A stretch of 64,000 nt of DNA from JADHLK01 sp038131695 (lineage in GTDB: Bacteria; Pseudomonadota; Alphaproteobacteria; Puniceispirillales; Puniceispirillaceae), in contig JAYPQA010000026.1 in NCBI GenBank assembly GCA_038131695.1, positions 33,675 to 97,674 of the forward strand, given 5' to 3'. Of the stretch, positions 43,115 through 51,348 are shown in pieces. Each line of letters opens with the position of its first letter. Within the stretch, counting starts at the first letter, position 1. Both the position numbers and the translations under genes were made by a program. A model generated the notes under the pieces. It saw only the letters and a list, made by a program, of their open reading frames with translations. It was not told the DNA's origin and did no database searches.

Positions 43115-43771
43115 TCAGCGGGTGGTGGTGCGGCGGCGCGGGCGGTAGCGGTTTTTCTTCAGGAGATCGACTTCCTTGTCCAGCCGGTCCATTTCTTTCT
43201 TGGCCTCTTCCAGATCGGAGGCCAGCACCTGATTGGTCTTGGCCTGATCGGCAATGGTCTCCACCGCCTCGTTGAGGCGCTTCAGGGCCTTGGCGTTTTC
43301 CTCCCGCAGCTCTTGGATGGTCTGGTCTTTCTTGCGGTCGGATTTGAGCCGCTCCAGCCGCGCCTCATCCAGCTTGTGGTTGGCCGGTTTCAGGTCCTCG
43401 CGGAGCGCGCCGGTGGTCTGCCGTTCCAGTTTCAGAAGATCGCCCAGCACGGAAATTTCGGAACGGAGGTTCGAATTATCCTCGCTGGTGGCGCCGATAT
43501 TGGAGATGATGTCGCCGACCCGGACGGCCAGGGCCTCGATCTCCTTGGCCCTTGCGTCGGTTTCGGCCCGCACCTTGGCCACCTGGTTTTGCGCCTGATC
43601 CAGGAACTTTTGGGTTTCCTGGTATTCGGGATCGTTTTCCAGGGCCTGCTGCACTTCCTGTTGGATATCGGGGGGAATTTCCGGCGGGGCGGTGGACTGC
43701 GCGAACGCCGGCCCGGCCCATATCACGGCCGCCGCCAACCCCAGACACATTTCACGAAAACCGGCCGTCAT
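43115..43771 (-). CDS. Periplasmic coiled-coil protein of unknown function
   Basis: A 218-residue protein with a signal peptide cut after GPAFA, then an almost wholly helical, charged mature part (residues 35-205) with long coiled-coil heptads, e.g. LREENAKALKRLNEAVETIADQAKTN. It ends in a very basic tail (KKNRYRPRRRTTTR). No catalytic motif. Function unknown; possibly a scaffold or envelope spacer. Confidence 0.65.
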   Translation of the reverse strand: MTAGFREMCLGLAAAVIWAGPAFAQSTAPPEIPPDIQQEVQQALENDPEYQETQKFLDQAQNQVAKVRAETDARAKEIEALAVRVGDIISNIGATSEDNSNLRSEISVLGDLLKLERQTTGALREDLKPANHKLDEARLERLKSDRKKDQTIQELREENAKALKRLNEAVETIADQAKTNQVLASDLEEAKKEMDRLDKEVDLLKKNRYRPRRRTTTR

Positions 43772-43892
43772 TCCCTCTGCTCTGATTATCCCTGATCAAG
43801 ATTATCCTGGTGTGATATCAAGGTACCCCAAATCATCGCCGCATCAAACCGGCGAATTGGGACAATTTTGTGACTGTGATGGAACCGCCCCG

Positions 43893-44495
43893 ATGATCAC
43901 CCTGTACGACTATCTCTCCTCCGGCAACGGCTACAAGGTGCGCCTGCTGCTCAGCCATCTGGGCCTTGCCTACAGGCGGGTGGAGCTGGACATCGATGCC
44001 AATGAGACCCATACGCCGGAATTCCTGGCGGTGAACCCCAACGGCAAGATACCGGCGGTGGTGCTGGATGACGGCCGGGCACTGTTTGAATCGGGCGCGA
44101 TCCTGAATTATTTCGCCGCCGGGACCCCGTATCTGCCGGATGAGTCCTTTGCCAGGGCGCACGTGCTGCAATGGATGTTCTTCGAACAATATAGCCACGA
44201 GCCGGCCATCGCGGTGTCGCGCTATATCCTGCAACACACGGCGGACGACAGCCCGCGCCGGGCGGAATTGCCGGGCCTGCAGGTAAAGGGCGCGCATGTG
44301 CTGGGCGTGATGGAGCGGCATCTCTCGGCCCGTGACTTTTTCGCCGGCGGCTATTCCATCGCCTATATTGCGCTGTTCGGTTATACCCATGTGGCGGATG
44401 AAGGCGGTTTCGATCTTAGTGGTTATCCGGCGATCACCGCCTGGCTCGACCGGGTCCGCGCCCAGCCTGGACATATTCCCATCACGCAGGGATAG
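43893..44495 (+). CDS. Glutathione S-transferase family protein
   Basis: A 200-residue GST: N-terminal thioredoxin-like domain (ITLYDYLSSGNGYKVRLLLSHLGL, NPNGKIPAVVLDDGRALFESGAIL with the glutathione-binding Glu-Ser) and helical C-terminal domain (SIAYIALFGYTHVADEGGFDLSGYPAITAWLDRV). The start at ATG 43893 gives the usual N-terminus. It precedes the dioxygenase operon by 48 nt and may belong to it. Substrate unknown. Confidence 0.87.
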   Translation: MITLYDYLSSGNGYKVRLLLSHLGLAYRRVELDIDANETHTPEFLAVNPNGKIPAVVLDDGRALFESGAILNYFAAGTPYLPDESFARAHVLQWMFFEQYSHEPAIAVSRYILQHTADDSPRRAELPGLQVKGAHVLGVMERHLSARDFFAGGYSIAYIALFGYTHVADEGGFDLSGYPAITAWLDRVRAQPGHIPITQG

Positions 44496-44543
44496 CCGCG
44501 GCGGGGCTTTTCCCGGCGGGTCTAATATGCGTAAAATCGGCCC

Positions 44544-45392
44544 ATGGATACGCAGACGGCTCCGGCTTATGACACAATCACGGTCACGCCCCTGTCCCCT
44601 CATATCGGGGCGGAGGTGTCGGGCATTGATCTGCAGGAACCGCTGACCAACCGGCAAATCGACGAACTTCATTCGGCGCTGATCCGGCATCTGGTTCTGT
44701 TCTTCCACGATCAGCCCATTGATTTTGACGCGCATGCGCGCCTGGCGGCCTATTTCGGTGAGCTGCACGTGCATGTGGGCGGCAAGGGCACGGCGTCCGG
44801 CATGGTCGAGGGCCATCCGGAAATCCGCCATCAGCATTTCAACGAACATTCCAAGCGGGTGTCCGGGGAATCCTGGCACACCGATCAGTCCTGCGCGGAC
44901 ATTCCGCCCATGGGCAGCATCCTGCACCAGCACATTGTCCCCCCGGACGGCGGCGGCGACACGCTGTTCGCCAGCATGTACGCGGCCTATGACGGGCTGT
45001 CCCCGGCGATGCAGTCCTTTCTGGAAGGGCTGACCGCCACTCATGACGGGGCGATCATGTTCGACCCGAAGCCGGGCATCGACTATCCCAAGGCGGTGCA
45101 TCCGGTGATCACCACCCATCCCGGAACCGGCCGCAAGCTGATTTATGTGAACCCCGGTTTCACCACCCATATCAACGAACTGTCCGCCAAGGAAAGCGCG
45201 GCGCTGCTGGGCTTCCTGTTCGAGCACAATGCGCGGCCGGATTTCCAGGTGCGCTTCAAATGGCGGGCGAACTCCATCGCCTTCTGGGACAATCGGGCGA
45301 GCCAGCATCAGGCGATCTGGGATTATTTCCCCCATACCCGGTCCGGCTATCGCATCCAAATCAAAGGCACCGAAGGACCGAAGCCGGTTTGA
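44544..45392 (+). CDS. TauD/TfdA-family alpha-ketoglutarate-dependent dioxygenase
   Basis: Fe(II)/2-oxoglutarate oxygenase of 282 residues. Iron ligands are His112 and Asp114 in SWHTDQS and His255 in RASQHQAIWDY; Arg270 in HTRSGYR should bind the 2-oxoglutarate carboxylate. The family hydroxylates sulfonates, phenoxyacids and similar compounds, releasing succinate. Its stop overlaps the start of the flavoprotein gene by one base, so the two are translated together. The true substrate is not evident. Confidence 0.88.
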   Translation: MDTQTAPAYDTITVTPLSPHIGAEVSGIDLQEPLTNRQIDELHSALIRHLVLFFHDQPIDFDAHARLAAYFGELHVHVGGKGTASGMVEGHPEIRHQHFNEHSKRVSGESWHTDQSCADIPPMGSILHQHIVPPDGGGDTLFASMYAAYDGLSPAMQSFLEGLTATHDGAIMFDPKPGIDYPKAVHPVITTHPGTGRKLIYVNPGFTTHINELSAKESAALLGFLFEHNARPDFQVRFKWRANSIAFWDNRASQHQAIWDYFPHTRSGYRIQIKGTEGPKPV

Positions 45393-47089
45393 TGACGGCA
45401 GAGCCTATCCATCTCGAAACCGACGTGTTGGTGGTCGGCGCGGGCGCTGCGGGCATGTACGCAGCCGTATCGGCGGCGCGGAACGGTGCGGATGTGATCC
45501 TGGTGGACAAGAACCTGATCGGCCGGGGCGGCGCCACCATCATGGCGCAAATGACAGTTGCCGCCGCCGTCGGCGAACAGGCGCCGGATACCTGGCAGGA
45601 TCATCTGGCCGACACGCTGAGTGCGGGCCGGGGGCTCTGTAATGAAACCCTGGCCGCCATCCTGTGTGAAGAGGCGGTCGCGCGAATTTGGGAAATGGAC
45701 AGCTGGAAGGTGGGCTGGGCGCGCGAAGACGGGCACATGAAACAGGTGACCGCACCCGGCCACTCCGTGCCCCGCTGCGTCTATGTGGATTTTTTGAACA
45801 CCGGCCCGGCGGTGGCCCGCTGTCTCCGGGGACAGGTGGCGCAGGATGACAGGATCGCCCGGATCAGCGGGGTCGGCATTGTCGATCTGGTGGTCCGCGA
45901 CGGCGCGGTTGTCGGCGCCGTGGGCTATAACCAGGAAGACGGCGCGACGGTCACCCTGGCCGCCAAGGCGGTGGTGCTGGCCGGCGGCGGGCTCACCGGC
46001 ATCTACCGGCGGAACAGCGCCTCGGCCAATATGGGCGGTGATTCCTATGCGCTGGCGCTGCGTGCCGGGGCGGAGCTGGTGGACATGGAATTCGTCCAGT
46101 TCTTTCCCATCGGCCATCTGGCCCCGCGTCTGGTCGGCATGGACCCGATTATGTGGGACCCGTTCCGCTATAAGCTTGGTGGCCGATTGCTGAACGGCCG
46201 GATGGAGGAATTCATCCATAACTACGGTGCGGAGGATTCCGGCACTTATACCGCCCCCCGGGACATCACGTCGTTCGCCATCGTGCAGGAGGCGGCGGCC
46301 GGCCGGGGCTCACCCCATGGCGGGGCCTGGCTTTCGTTTGAGCATGTGCCGGAAGCTGATCTGCGGGCGGCGTTCGGTCCGGTGATCGACCGGCTGCTGA
46401 CCAACGGGATCGATCTCACCAGTCAGGCGATCGAAGTGTCGCCCATCGCCCATTACCATATGGGCGGCATCCGGGTGGACGAGACGATGGCCACCCGCGT
46501 GCCCGGCCTTTATGCCGCCGGTGAAGCGGTGGGCGGGGCCAATGGGGCCAATAGGTTATCCGGTAATGCCATCCCCGAAGCCTTCGTGTTTGGCGAACGG
46601 GCCGGGCGCTTCGCCGCAGGCGCACTCTCCGGCAAACCGCACGGATGGGACGCGGCGGTGGCCAAGCCGATCCTGGATCAGCTTGCCGCGCATCGGGGCA
46701 ACGGCTCGCAGACGGAACCGGGACCGGAATTTCACGGCATGGCGACGGAGCTTCGGGAACTCATGTGGGATAGCGTCGGCTTGATCCGAACGGCAGATAG
46801 TCTGGGTTCAGCCCTCAAACGGATTACCGATATGCGGACGGCGTTGGACGCCGCGCCGGCGGGGGCCGGGGACGGGTTCGACCTCAGCTTGCGGGGCTGG
46901 TACGATCTCCGCTCGTCGCTGCTGACCGCCGAAGCCGTCACAGCGGCGGCCCTGCAAAGAACCGAAAGCCGGGGCGCCCATTGGCGGGAGGATTTCCCGG
47001 CCACCGATCCGGCGCAGGAACTGACCCAGGTTCTAAACCTCAAAGACGGACATGTGGCGGCCGAGACGGCCCCGGTGGTGCGGTCATGA
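45392..47089 (+). CDS. Fumarate reductase / succinate dehydrogenase-like flavoprotein
   Basis: A 565-residue FAD enzyme of the SdhA/FrdA/NadB superfamily. It has the N-terminal FAD motif VLVVGAGAAGMYAAVSAARNG, GRGGATIMAQ, the substrate and active-site region SPIAHYHMGGIRVDETMATRVPGLYAAGEAVGG and NRLSGNAIPEAFVFGERAG. It is longer than NadB and paired with a short 2Fe-2S partner overlapping it by 4 nt. It therefore probably oxidises or reduces an organic acid, passing electrons through that ferredoxin-like subunit. No membrane anchor subunit is visible. Confidence 0.87.
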   Translation: MTAEPIHLETDVLVVGAGAAGMYAAVSAARNGADVILVDKNLIGRGGATIMAQMTVAAAVGEQAPDTWQDHLADTLSAGRGLCNETLAAILCEEAVARIWEMDSWKVGWAREDGHMKQVTAPGHSVPRCVYVDFLNTGPAVARCLRGQVAQDDRIARISGVGIVDLVVRDGAVVGAVGYNQEDGATVTLAAKAVVLAGGGLTGIYRRNSASANMGGDSYALALRAGAELVDMEFVQFFPIGHLAPRLVGMDPIMWDPFRYKLGGRLLNGRMEEFIHNYGAEDSGTYTAPRDITSFAIVQEAAAGRGSPHGGAWLSFEHVPEADLRAAFGPVIDRLLTNGIDLTSQAIEVSPIAHYHMGGIRVDETMATRVPGLYAAGEAVGGANGANRLSGNAIPEAFVFGERAGRFAAGALSGKPHGWDAAVAKPILDQLAAHRGNGSQTEPGPEFHGMATELRELMWDSVGLIRTADSLGSALKRITDMRTALDAAPAGAGDGFDLSLRGWYDLRSSLLTAEAVTAAALQRTESRGAHWREDFPATDPAQELTQVLNLKDGHVAAETAPVVRS

Positions 47090-47457
47090 GCGAGATCGAA
47101 AAACAGGTGATGACCCTCCGCGTCCGGCGCGGCGGCCCGGAAGACAAGCCCCGGTTCGACGAATTCCAGGTGCCGTATGAGCCGGGCGCCTCGGTACTGG
47201 ATGCACTAATCTGGATCCGCCAGGACGTGGATCCCAGCCTCGCCATCCGCTACGCCTGCGTCAATGCCAATGCCTGCAAGGAATGTATGGTGCTGGTAGA
47301 TGGCAAGGTCGACTACGCCTGCACCGCGCGGCTGTCGGCGGAACCGATGACCGTGGAACCGCTGGCCAATAAGCGGCTGATCCGTGATCTGGTGACCGAC
47401 ATCGTGCCGCCGAAAGAGCATCTAACGGCGGTCACTGCGGCGCGTAAAAAGCCTTAA
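47086..47457 (+). CDS. Mini SdhB-like protein with only the 2Fe-2S domain
   Basis: A 123-residue protein matching only the N-terminal ferredoxin domain of succinate dehydrogenase/fumarate reductase iron-sulfur subunits (VMTLRVRRGGPEDKPRFDEFQVPYEPGASVLDAL). Cys58, Cys64, Cys67 and Cys79 are the four 2Fe-2S ligands. The second domain with the 4Fe-4S and 3Fe-4S clusters is absent, yet the protein ends cleanly (AVTAARKKP). It is probably a dedicated electron carrier for the flavoprotein. Confidence 0.83.
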   Translation: MSEIEKQVMTLRVRRGGPEDKPRFDEFQVPYEPGASVLDALIWIRQDVDPSLAIRYACVNANACKECMVLVDGKVDYACTARLSAEPMTVEPLANKRLIRDLVTDIVPPKEHLTAVTAARKKP

Positions 47458-47465
47458 GTGAAATT

Positions 47466-48350
47466 CTAGCTGGTGGGCACCGGCGGCGGCGGGGCATTGT
47501 CCTCGTGATCGGCTGTGAGTGGCTGCGCCGCCACGGCGATCCCGGTTGCAGGCATCAGGGCGATGCCCGCCTGTCGCAGAGACTGCAGCAAGGCACCGTT
47601 GATCCGGTAGCGCTGCTGGAAATAGTGCTGGGTCGGCACCCAGAACCGGAGGCCGATAATTACACCGCCATAGGTAAAGTCATGCACACCGATTTGCGGA
47701 CCGGGTTCCCCGGCCAGTTCGGGAATTCCGGCGACGGCGTCCCGCAGTGTAGCAATGGCCTTGTCCGTGTCTTCCCCATAGCCGATGGCGATCCGGGTCT
47801 CGACGATCCGTTTTTCCTGGGAATTAACGATTACCTGACCGACGATTTCCTTATTGGGGATGGTGATGGTTTCACCGTCTTCGCCCACCAGAACGGTGGC
47901 GGCGAGGGTGATGTCCTCAACCACGCCGGAGACTTTACCCACGCTGATCGTGTTGCCGACGGCGAAACTGCGTCCCAGGATAATCGACATGCCCGCGCCA
48001 TAGTTGGACAGCGGGCCCTGCAGCGCCATGGTTGCGCCAAAGGCGGACGCACCGGCCAGGGCGATCAGCGGCGCGATGGAGACACCGAAGTTCCCCAAGG
48101 TAATGACAATGACAAAACCGACGACGATGATTTTCACCACGTTGCCGATAAACCGCGACAGGGTCGGATCAACGTCCTTGGATTCGGCGAAGCGGCCGAC
48201 CCGGGCGCCGATCCAGCCGGCGACTTTTAGGCCGATCAGCAGGAACACCAGGGCGCCCAGGATTTGGAACCCGTAGGTCACCGCGAAATCCATAACCGCG
48301 TCGATCAACGCGTTGACGGCTTCCAGATTTTTTTCGATGTCTTTATCCAC
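47466..48350 (-). CDS. Small-conductance mechanosensitive channel (MscS family)
   Basis: A 294-residue channel protein: TM helices in the first 130 residues, including the glycine/alanine-rich pore helix IALAGASAFGATMALQGPLSNYGAGMSIIL, then the beta domain (ISVGKVSGVVEDITLAATVLVGEDGETITIPNKEI) and the C-terminal alpha/beta domain. Opens on membrane tension to release solutes after osmotic downshock. GTG start at 48350. Last gene of a run with a hypothetical, an SMP-30 and a ChaC gene. Confidence 0.9.
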   Translation of the reverse strand: MDKDIEKNLEAVNALIDAVMDFAVTYGFQILGALVFLLIGLKVAGWIGARVGRFAESKDVDPTLSRFIGNVVKIIVVGFVIVITLGNFGVSIAPLIALAGASAFGATMALQGPLSNYGAGMSIILGRSFAVGNTISVGKVSGVVEDITLAATVLVGEDGETITIPNKEIVGQVIVNSQEKRIVETRIAIGYGEDTDKAIATLRDAVAGIPELAGEPGPQIGVHDFTYGGVIIGLRFWVPTQHYFQQRYRINGALLQSLRQAGIALMPATGIAVAAQPLTADHEDNAPPPPVPTS

Positions 48351-48379
48351 GGTCTCACCCCGGTTATCCGTTCAGTTGC

Positions 48380-48916
48380 TTAGTTCAGCACGTTGGCGTT
48401 GGCGGTAACAACCCCGCCGGCGTCGCCGACGCTCAGCTGTAAATCCCAGCCGGCCTTGTCCGCCGCCTGTTGGAGAATATGACACACTGCGTGGAGCATT
48501 TCCTCATTCAAATTGAGGTTCACGTCCTTGCGTTCCGCGGTATGGAAAATTAGCCGGATCACCCCTTCCGGCGTTTTGCCGATCTCCGCCGAAATCGCCA
48601 GTAAGGGCCGCGCCACCTCGGGCGGGGGCTTGGTCTGGGTGTCATGCTTTTTGGTGAAGTCGCTGGCCTGCACCGCTTCCTGGTGCTTCATGGACATGAC
48701 CGCCTGTTTGACCCTTGGCTGTTCCTGGGCCGGGGTTTTGACCTCGGCGACCACTTCCGCCTCGAAGGATTTCACCGCGACGCCCCACAGCGTCTTGACC
48801 AGCCGCCGGGTCAGCCACACCCGGTATTCGAAGCGCTTTTGGGTACTAACGCGGAACGATATCCGGTCGTGCACCGGATTGTATTCCGCCGTCATCTGAT
48901 AAAGAGCGTCGGTCAC
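48380..48916 (-). CDS. Hypothetical protein
   Basis: A 178-residue soluble protein (MTDALYQMTAEYNPVHDRISF at the start) with an alpha/beta pattern and a charged middle segment rich in Lys, Gln and Pro. No signal peptide, membrane helix or catalytic motif I recognise. Only 9 nt separate it from the SMP-30 gene upstream, so it is probably cotranscribed. GTG start. Confidence 0.6.
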   Translation of the reverse strand: MTDALYQMTAEYNPVHDRISFRVSTQKRFEYRVWLTRRLVKTLWGVAVKSFEAEVVAEVKTPAQEQPRVKQAVMSMKHQEAVQASDFTKKHDTQTKPPPEVARPLLAISAEIGKTPEGVIRLIFHTAERKDVNLNLNEEMLHAVCHILQQAADKAGWDLQLSVGDAGGVVTANANVLN

Positions 48917-48925
48917 GGCGCGGTC

Positions 48926-49951
48926 CTAATCGTTCCAGTGCGCCATCGGCAGGCCGGCGACGGGTGACGTGAAATAGGGTATACGATTGCCGCGCAAGCT
49001 GCCGATATAGCAGGTTTTCAAATCAGGTCCGCCAAACGTCACGCTGGCAAACCAGGTGGCGATGGTGCCGCCGGCGGCCAGCATATGATCCGCGCTCACC
49101 TGGTCGGCGGCGAACGCGGCTTCGAAGGCTTCGGTCGCCGCCAGGTTATCGTCGTCCAGGATGGTCCGGTACTCACCCTCCGGGGTGATGGCGAAAATCT
49201 GGTCAGAAAAGATCAGCGTTCCCCACAGGTTGCCATAGGCGTCAAAGGCGATGCCGTCGGGGCAGCCGCCATGCCCCAGCTTTGACGGGCCATAGACCTC
49301 CCGGTTTGACAGCGATCCGTCGGGCGCCACCTTCATGCGGGAGATCCGCTGGCCGCAGGTCTCGACGATGTAGAGATACTCTTCCTTGGCGTCGAGCCGC
49401 ACTTCATTGGTGAAGGCGAAACCGTCGGCGACAACATGCAGACCGCTTTCATCGGCGAGCGCGATATAGCCGTCGGCCACGTTGGGACTGACCGCTTCCA
49501 TCCAGTTCTTGATACGGGTGGAGATGGTCAGCCAGAGCCGGTCCTTGGAATCCCGCAGAACGAAGTTCACTTTGCCGATGGGTTTCCCGTCGATTGTGTC
49601 GTACATCAGCGTGGTGTTGCCGTCGGGTTCCATCACCTCCAGCACATCCGTGCCGAAGTTCGAAATATAAATCTGACCCTGTTTGCCGAAGGCCAAGCCG
49701 TTGGGCAGGGTGCCCTCGGTGAAGCGGGATTCCTCGTCCGCCGCGTCCGAGAACGCCGCACCATGGTTCTGGGTGATTATTTCCTGGCTGCCGTCGGGGC
49801 TCAGCTTGACCACACCGCCTCTGGCATCGGCCGCCCATAAGGTGCCGTCGGGCTTGGCGAGGATACATTCGGGCCGTTGCAGGTCCCGGCCGATATAGTT
49901 GATATCCGCCGGGTCGATTTGAAATCCGTCGATGGGATTTGCCCCTGCCAT
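48926..49951 (-). CDS. SMP-30/gluconolactonase-like beta-propeller protein
   Basis: A 341-residue six-bladed propeller of the SMP-30/Gluconolactonase/LRE family. PECILAKPDGTLWAADARGG, GTLPNGLAFGKQGQIYISNFG, ADGFAFTNEVRLDAKEEYLYIVETCG and GGCPDGIAFDAYGNLWGT supply the repeated blades and metal-binding Glu/Asn/Asp positions. It likely hydrolyses a sugar lactone or related ester; the substrate is not evident. Confidence 0.85.
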   Translation of the reverse strand: MAGANPIDGFQIDPADINYIGRDLQRPECILAKPDGTLWAADARGGVVKLSPDGSQEIITQNHGAAFSDAADEESRFTEGTLPNGLAFGKQGQIYISNFGTDVLEVMEPDGNTTLMYDTIDGKPIGKVNFVLRDSKDRLWLTISTRIKNWMEAVSPNVADGYIALADESGLHVVADGFAFTNEVRLDAKEEYLYIVETCGQRISRMKVAPDGSLSNREVYGPSKLGHGGCPDGIAFDAYGNLWGTLIFSDQIFAITPEGEYRTILDDDNLAATEAFEAAFAADQVSADHMLAAGGTIATWFASVTFGGPDLKTCYIGSLRGNRIPYFTSPVAGLPMAHWND

Positions 49952-49961
49952 TTTTCCCCGT

Positions 49962-49991
49962 CCTAGCCTGTTTGGTCCTAGTCTGTCTGGT
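49962..49991. repeat. 15-bp tandem duplication including the ChaC stop
   Basis: CCTAGCCTGTTTGGT is followed directly by CCTAGTCTGTCTGGT. The chaC TAG lies in the second copy and an in-phase TAG is repeated 15 bp beyond it in the first. Confidence 0.7.
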
Positions 49992-50679
49992 TTCTGCCGA
50001 TGAACCCCGGATGGGCCAAGGTTTTTTCCTTGAGCCGCATCAGATGCTCATCATAGAGATCATTATCGGCCAAATGGTCGCAGGTTTGAAACAAATACTC
50101 CCAACAGCCGCCGAGCGGGCCGTGGGCGGTCGCCATGGTTTCAACGATCTCGTCTTCGGGCAGGGGGCCGGTGTAGTTGTGATACTCATGGTTCATGGTG
50201 AAAGCGATGGCCCGCACCGTCCCATGATCGGTTTCCACATCAACCCATTGGGGCATGTAGGCACCGGACAGCATTTCCCGGCCCCAGACGATCTTCAGTT
50301 CCTGTTCCCGGGTCTTCGCACCCACCCGGAACAGGATGCCGCAGCATTCCCCGCCCGGTTCCAGCGCCAGGGTGAGGCCCGGATTCTCAGGCGTGCCCCG
50401 GCCCATCAAGGTCTTCAGGCAAAAACTCCGGTGATAGCCGTTGAGCACACCCGGCCGCTTTTCCAAAAATTCAATGGTCGGGTTCCAGATCAGCGAGCCG
50501 TAGGCGAATAGCCAGACGTCTTCGTCTTTCGGCCGTTCTTCTAATAGTCGATGGCGTGTTGCGTCCCGTTCCGCCGGGTCCATAAGCGTGAACAGGCCCT
50601 GTTGCTCGTATTCCTTGACGATGCGTTCCAGTTCGCCGGATTGTACAAGTTCACGGGATATTTCGATGCGATCGGTCAT
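49978..50679 (-). CDS. chaC: Glutathione-specific gamma-glutamylcyclotransferase (ChaC family)
   Basis: A 233-residue cyclotransferase-fold enzyme that breaks glutathione to 5-oxoproline and Cys-Gly. The substrate loop VWLFAYGSLIWNP and the catalytic glutamate region KIVWGREMLSGAY are intact; GYHRSFCLKT and YTGPLPEDEIVETMATAHG also match ChaC. It heads the run chaC, SMP-30, hypothetical, mscS on the minus strand. Confidence 0.9.
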   Translation of the reverse strand: MTDRIEISRELVQSGELERIVKEYEQQGLFTLMDPAERDATRHRLLEERPKDEDVWLFAYGSLIWNPTIEFLEKRPGVLNGYHRSFCLKTLMGRGTPENPGLTLALEPGGECCGILFRVGAKTREQELKIVWGREMLSGAYMPQWVDVETDHGTVRAIAFTMNHEYHNYTGPLPEDEIVETMATAHGPLGGCWEYLFQTCDHLADNDLYDEHLMRLKEKTLAHPGFIGRNQTD

Positions 50680-50799
50680 TTGATCCTATTGGTAGAAGGC
50701 GTTGGGCCCGGACTCAAGGCCCGAACGAGCGCTTTCTTGCGTCATGGGGTCCCCAGGGCGTAGGATTAGGCCGAGACATAATTCGGGAAGGAGGCTTCA

Positions 50800-51339
50800 A
50801 TGGCTGTTCAAATGCTGCATCATGTCGCGTACCGTTGTACCGACGCGGGCGAGACGGCGGAATTCTATACCAAGCTTTTGGGGCTCGAGTACTATGCTGC
50901 GGTCTCCGAGGAAACCGTGCCCTCAACCGGCGAAAAATGTCCGTATATGCACATTTTCTTCGCCATGGCCGACGGCAGCTGTGTCGCTTTTTTTGAAGTG
51001 CCGGAATCCCCGCCGGCGCAAAAGGACCCGAACACGCCCGATTGGGTGCAGCATCTGGCGCTGGTCGTCGGAACCGAGGAAGAATTGCTGGCGCGGAAGC
51101 AGGCGCTGGTCGATGCCGGGGTCGATGTCATCGGCCCCACCGATCACGGATTCTGCCGGTCCATCTATTTCCATGATCCGAGCGGCCATCGGCTGGAACT
51201 GACCTTGCGGACCGAAACTCCGGAAATGATGGAAAAACTGCGGTCTACAGCGCCCGACATGTTGGACGAATGGCAAAAGAGCAAGACCGTCCAGCGCCAC
51301 GCTTCCTGGGTGCATGCCGGAAATTCGGCCGCCGAATAG
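50800..51339 (+). CDS. VOC-superfamily (glyoxalase/dioxygenase fold) protein
   Basis: A 179-residue protein with two beta-alpha-beta-beta-beta units. Metal-ligand positions can be read as HHVAYRC, FFEVPE, VQHLALVV and HRLELT. GGAAGGAGGCTTCA precedes the ATG. It is a likely metal-dependent lyase, isomerase or dioxygenase of small molecules. Its end abuts the convergent receiver-pentapeptide gene, whose literal frame would otherwise run through this gene on the other strand. Confidence 0.85.
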   Translation: MAVQMLHHVAYRCTDAGETAEFYTKLLGLEYYAAVSEETVPSTGEKCPYMHIFFAMADGSCVAFFEVPESPPAQKDPNTPDWVQHLALVVGTEEELLARKQALVDAGVDVIGPTDHGFCRSIYFHDPSGHRLELTLRTETPEMMEKLRSTAPDMLDEWQKSKTVQRHASWVHAGNSAAE

Positions 51340-51348
51340 GCGCGCGCC

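Noticed and set aside
43833..45359. Minus-strand open frame of about 508 codons across the GST and dioxygenase genes
   Set aside because: Arg/Gly/His-rich composition and no domain; the plus-strand genes have clear catalytic motifs.
50923..51348. C-terminal extension of the receiver-pentapeptide frame
   Set aside because: It lies wholly opposite the VOC gene, has no repeat pattern, and is removed by a one-base change in an A/G homopolymer stretch.
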